From NCBI GenBank assembly GCA_002314195.1, contig DCCQ01000124.1, positions 1 to 26,574 of the forward strand: 26,574 nt of DNA. Direction: 5' to 3'. Made by a program: the position numbers and the translations under genes. The notes beneath the pieces are model-generated. The model saw only the letters and a program-made list of their open reading frames with translations, had not been told where the DNA came from and did not search any database. This DNA is from Bacteroidales bacterium UBA1077. GTDB lineage: Bacteria > Bacteroidota > Bacteroidia > Bacteroidales > UBA932. This document shows positions 23,239-26,574 of the stretch, in pieces. Positions within the stretch are counted from its first letter, which is position 1, and every line of letters starts with the position of its first letter.

Positions 23239-26200
23239 ATGGCAGGAACCATAGCAGACAGCGGCACAGCCGTGGAGGACATCACCGCGACAAGCACGTG
23301 CAGGACAGAATCAGATTCTGAATATTCAGGAACAGTGACCGCAAAGGCCACGTTCACTTGCGGGGCAACCGGTACGGCAGTCTCTGACGGAGCGGCGGGC
23401 AAGGCCGCCAATATTCAGACCAAGGAGGAGATCACGCTCGGTGGCCAACGTTACAGCGTTGACAGGCTGATCGGCAACGGAGGTGAGGCCGAGGTGTATG
23501 TTGTAAGTTCATCGAAAGGGAGTTTCGCCCTGAAACTGTATCGCAGAGGCAACGGGGTACGCAAGGATATTCTTAAAAGACTGGGGCGCCTGAAGGGGAA
23601 GGCCGCAATCGTGGATATTCTTGAAAGCGGGACGGTCAGGATTGAGGACACCGACAGGGGGTATGTCTTGATGCCGCTTTGCAAGGATGGGTCAGTGGCA
23701 GGCTATGATCTGAGGAAAGACGCGGACGCCATCCTGCAGATAACAGCGATGACCGCCAGGAATCTTGACGAACTGCACAAAGTCGGACTGCTGCACAAGG
23801 ACATCAAGCCGGAAAACATACTCTACACCGACAAGGCCTCTGGTTTGGTCGTGCTTTCTGATTTCGGAATCGCTGATGTGCTGGGAGACGACGGAAGCGT
23901 CAACACTCCGCAGTCCAGGACCGTGATCTACGCCGCGCCTGAGCTCTACGCCAACACCACCCGCATCGGAGATGTCACCTATGCGATAATGACGGCGGCC
24001 TCCGACTACTATGCCCTCGGAATGTCGGTGCTATCCTTATGGCTGGGAGACAGCGAGTTCCGCAAGAAGGAGCCGGAGTTGGTAAAACTCAAGATCCAAG
24101 GCAAGCTGCCTGTGCCGGACGACATGCCGGAGCCTCTGCGGACCATCACCAGAGGGCTTCTCGTCGGCAAGCCGGAAAACCGCTGGAGTTATGATGAAAT
24201 CCGCAGAGCCCTTGAGGGCGAGAAGATCCCGGTGGTCGAAGATGCCGAGATCCTGCGCATAGTCTTTGACTCGGGCAAGAACAAGATTGCACACACGGCC
24301 AAAGAGCTGGCTCAGTTCATGATGGAGGACCAGGCTCTCGGAACGGCCTATCTGTACAAAGGAAAGATCAGCGCATGGATCAGCCGCGCGATGCCGGAGA
24401 TGGAGGTGAGGCTGAACGACATCGTGGAGAGGATATACCCGAAGAACCAGTTGGCAGGACTTTACGCCGCGGCGCTCGCCCTCGACCCTCAGCTGCCTTT
24501 CTACAACCGGAACGGAAATGTCTGCGTGAACGTCAACAAGCTCCTCAACGGCGACGGCAACCTCGGCTCGAACCTCAACGACAGGAACAACCCGGTTTAC
24601 CTCTACAGCGATGTACGGCAGGGCAAAAAGGAGACTGATGGAATATATTCAAGGACCCGCGCCGCCCTGAAGGACAGTTTCGGCTATGCCAAAAGCGTGA
24701 TTGTCTGGGGAATATACGACCGGAAATATTTCCGCACCCTCCAAGGCAAGAAGACCGGTAAAGAGGAGAAGTTCACCGAGGTGGACTGCTACAACATCAC
24801 GGACGTGGTGAAATTCTGCTCTGAACACAGGGTCGTGGCGGATGAGGACAAGCAGTTTCTTTGCTCGCTCGGATTCGCCGAGATGGTCAGGGTCTTCTCC
24901 GAGAAGGACGCCGACAGGCTGTTACAGGTGCGCAAGGGCATCGAGGACTACGAGATGCTGTACAGGCTGGTCATCCAGACCATAAACCCGGCGGCGGACA
25001 TCAGTCTGATCACGGATCCCAAAGATCCCAACTATGCGATGGACGGGGAATCGATCGGACTGCTCATCAACGTCGCTTTCTGCGCCTACCGGTGCGTCTT
25101 CGACAGCGAGAGGGACAAGATGTACAAGGATTGGTACTCAGACATCAATCCTTATTCCGGAATGTGTCCGGCCTCTCTGGCGGACCTGCTGGTCAAGTCG
25201 TTCCACGGCGACTACAAGGATTCCTACCTGCACAAGTTCTTCCTCAGCAAGGGGGACAGGTTCACCGCGCAGGACAAATGGGTCGCCTACTGCACCGACT
25301 ACGACAGTCCGGACAACATCGGGAAAGCCGGTCCCTACAACGAAGACATAGCGATGATGAAGGCCGCGGAGGGACTTTCCGATCCGGCGCTTTTCTATTT
25401 TCCGGCTTCCGGAGAGACCGTTTATAATCTCGACGACCTGAACAAGATCAAGGCCGACGAGATCAGGGAGGCACTTGACTTCTATGCCTTGGACGCATGG
25501 CTCGCCGTCAAGCTGCAGGAGAACCCGAAAAGGGATCTGAGCAAGCGGCTGATCTACGAGAGATTCACTGTCAAGTACCTGAAATTCATCGGCAAATACG
25601 ACAAGGATGACGAGAACTTCAAGCGCTACAACGAGGCCACGACAGCTGTAGGATGGCATCAGCTGCCACCTCCGGTCCTGCTGCTGGGACTGCTGGAGAA
25701 ACTAATCGCGGTGGCCGTTTGGCTTGTGCCATGCCTGGCGATGCTGCTCATGCTTGTCATCGGGGCGATAGACTATCCGGTTCTGGACAATGTCGGCAAA
25801 TCCGTCTATTGGGTCTGGGGCGGAGGAATCGTGTTCCCGCTGCTGCTGAACATATTCTTCTACAACAGAAGTTACGACAGGAATCTGTTCACCTACATAT
25901 TCAGATACATCGCGGGGACCGTCGCGGTCTATTTCCTCTGCAAATGGTTCCTCGGAAAGTACATCATCTATGTGACAATCGCGGCTGTGGTCGCTGCGAT
26001 TGTGTGGTTCGCAAAACAGATGTTCTCACGTGACGAGGGCGCGTCCGAACTTAGGAAGATGTGGAATCCGAATGAGGATCAGACCATTCTGGAGCCTCTG
26101 CATTATGCGTTCGATCTTTCGGAGGACAAATTCGTCTCCTCTTTGTTCGCCAACGAGAAGTTCTACCGGTCCAAGTACCTGAAAAGTTTGCTTCACAAGC

Positions 26201-26385
26201 TGAAGCATCTGGTTCTGGCGGGAATCACCACCTTCCTGCTACTCTTCCCTATCGCGTTCATCCCCAAGATCAGCGACACGGAGAAAATCACGGAAAAACA
26301 TCCGAAAATCGGTAACACCATCAACAAAATAACAGAAAAGACTCATGAAGACGTGTCAGAAGTGCGGGAAGACGAACAGGAATGA
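23239..26385 (+). CDS. Membrane-anchored Ser/Thr protein kinase, large, uncharacterised architecture
   Basis: A 1048-residue protein. Residues 1-60 are Thr/Ala/Ser/Gly-rich and probably disordered. A Hanks-type kinase domain (about 70-335) has the Gly loop IGNGGEAEV (79-84), FALKLY (Lys99), HKDIKPEN (Asp188), SDFGIAD (Asp208) and YAAPELY, so it looks catalytically competent. A 450-residue middle region (340-800) begins with AYLYKGKISAWI and ALDPQLPFY; no known domain was recognised in it. Four or five membrane helices lie at about 812-935, with a further one at 990-1010, then a short charged tail. The kinase domain should face the cytoplasm. Unlike PASTA-type kinases it has no extracellular sensor domain. 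It overlaps the next gene by 41 bases and follows the zinc-ribbon gene by 44, suggesting one signalling module. Confidence 0.88.
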   Translation: MAGTIADSGTAVEDITATSTCRTESDSEYSGTVTAKATFTCGATGTAVSDGAAGKAANIQTKEEITLGGQRYSVDRLIGNGGEAEVYVVSSSKGSFALKLYRRGNGVRKDILKRLGRLKGKAAIVDILESGTVRIEDTDRGYVLMPLCKDGSVAGYDLRKDADAILQITAMTARNLDELHKVGLLHKDIKPENILYTDKASGLVVLSDFGIADVLGDDGSVNTPQSRTVIYAAPELYANTTRIGDVTYAIMTAASDYYALGMSVLSLWLGDSEFRKKEPELVKLKIQGKLPVPDDMPEPLRTITRGLLVGKPENRWSYDEIRRALEGEKIPVVEDAEILRIVFDSGKNKIAHTAKELAQFMMEDQALGTAYLYKGKISAWISRAMPEMEVRLNDIVERIYPKNQLAGLYAAALALDPQLPFYNRNGNVCVNVNKLLNGDGNLGSNLNDRNNPVYLYSDVRQGKKETDGIYSRTRAALKDSFGYAKSVIVWGIYDRKYFRTLQGKKTGKEEKFTEVDCYNITDVVKFCSEHRVVADEDKQFLCSLGFAEMVRVFSEKDADRLLQVRKGIEDYEMLYRLVIQTINPAADISLITDPKDPNYAMDGESIGLLINVAFCAYRCVFDSERDKMYKDWYSDINPYSGMCPASLADLLVKSFHGDYKDSYLHKFFLSKGDRFTAQDKWVAYCTDYDSPDNIGKAGPYNEDIAMMKAAEGLSDPALFYFPASGETVYNLDDLNKIKADEIREALDFYALDAWLAVKLQENPKRDLSKRLIYERFTVKYLKFIGKYDKDDENFKRYNEATTAVGWHQLPPPVLLLGLLEKLIAVAVWLVPCLAMLLMLVIGAIDYPVLDNVGKSVYWVWGGGIVFPLLLNIFFYNRSYDRNLFTYIFRYIAGTVAVYFLCKWFLGKYIIYVTIAAVVAAIVWFAKQMFSRDEGASELRKMWNPNEDQTILEPLHYAFDLSEDKFVSSLFANEKFYRSKYLKSLLHKLKHLVLAGITTFLLLFPIAFIPKISDTEKITEKHPKIGNTINKITEKTHEDVSEVREDEQE

Positions 26386-26574
26386 GGCTTCGTACTGCAA
26401 ATGGTGCGGGGAGAGGCTGGTTGCGATAGCTGAACCTGTCGAAGTGGCCGGAACGGGCGGAGCTTCTGGAGCGTGTGCTTCGACAGGTTCCGTGTCCCCG
26501 GTGACACCAGCAAACGCAACGGCAATGCCGGACGGGATGATCGCCAAGGACTGCATAAGAGAGCCGCTGGCGAA
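26345..26574 (+). CDS. Zinc-ribbon protein, partial (C-terminus beyond window)
   Basis: ATG 26345 opens a frame that stays open to the window edge (76 codons). It starts with a zinc ribbon, MKTCQKCG and SYCKWCGERL (Cys4, Cys7, Cys18, Cys21), then a Gly/Ala/Ser/Thr-rich linker that contains a 13-bp inverted repeat. The last visible residues (MIAKDCIREPLA) are not enough to name a domain. It overlaps the kinase gene by 41 bases in the +1 frame, typical of translational coupling. By analogy with the first zinc-ribbon gene it may be a second adaptor of the kinase. Function unknown. Confidence 0.75.
   Translation, partial: MKTCQKCGKTNRNEASYCKWCGERLVAIAEPVEVAGTGGASGACASTGSVSPVTPANATAMPDGMIAKDCIREPLA
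26432..26490. repeat. 13-bp inverted repeat (REP-like) inside a coding linker
   Basis: GAACCTGTCGAAG (26432-26444) and CTTCGACAGGTTC (26478-26490) are perfect reverse complements 33 bases apart. The frame stays open across the whole element, coding for a low-complexity linker. The sequence resembles short palindromic repeats of the GAGCCTGTCGAAGG type seen in many bacterial genomes. Confidence 0.65.

Noticed and set aside
24861..25427. 188-codon plus-strand ORF inside the kinase gene
   Set aside because: Gln/Arg/Gly-rich +1-frame shadow of the kinase frame.

Overview
The window looks like chromosomal DNA of a member of the Bacteroidales, probably a gut-type organism; the genus cannot be fixed from sequence alone. 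The support is seven or so promoters of the Bacteroidetes type (TTTG, about 19-21 bases, TAnnTTTG), short 5' leaders without strong Shine-Dalgarno sequences, MutS2 and a short ManC of Bacteroidetes style, and secreted GH109, GH2 and GH97 glycosidases. No tRNA, rRNA, CRISPR array, transposase or integrase was seen.

Layout. 1-503 (-): start of rplC (ribosomal protein L3), cut by the window edge, with its own strong promoter. 697-4475 (+): dacA-mutS2-yraN, a tight run. 4512-5609 (+): manC, ended by a 17-bp perfect hairpin. 5762-6328 (-): a small secreted Ala/Ser/Lys-rich protein of unknown role. 6517-11103 (-): a GH109 alpha-N-acetylgalactosaminidase-like lipoprotein and a GH2 beta-galactosidase. 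11133-17449 (-): a complete type I restriction-modification locus, hsdM-(spacer)-hsdS-hsdR. 17569-19008 (-): an ATPase with a nuclease-like C-terminus. 19290-22234 (+): a GH97 of the retaining type and a secreted endonuclease/exonuclease/phosphatase-fold protein. 22295-26574 (+): a zinc-ribbon protein, a membrane-anchored Ser/Thr kinase and the start of a second zinc-ribbon protein, which form a candidate uncharacterised signalling operon.

The most striking region is hsdS. The gene is split into two half-subunits by a run of nine G (coding strand) at 14877-14885. Loss of one G would fuse the halves into a normal 389-residue HsdS. Some 60 bases away a 12-bp tandem repeat (14943-14987) encodes the helical spacer between the two target-recognition domains, as in the EcoR124I family, where repeat number sets the spacing of the DNA target. 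The locus therefore seems to carry two independent hypermutable switches: one decides whether a full or a half specificity subunit is made, and the other decides its target spacing. The 433-base gap between hsdM and hsdS adds an opposite-strand promoter, a 14-codon leader-like ORF with a terminator hairpin, and a 48-codon opposite-strand gene.

The restriction locus lies between two groups of glycan-degrading genes. The GH2 gene starts only 29 bases after hsdR with no recognisable promoter of its own. GH109 (alpha-GalNAc), GH2 (beta-Gal) and retaining GH97 (alpha-Gal in known members) would together suit trimming of mucin or blood-group-like glycans, but no SusC/SusD pair is present to confirm a polysaccharide utilisation locus.
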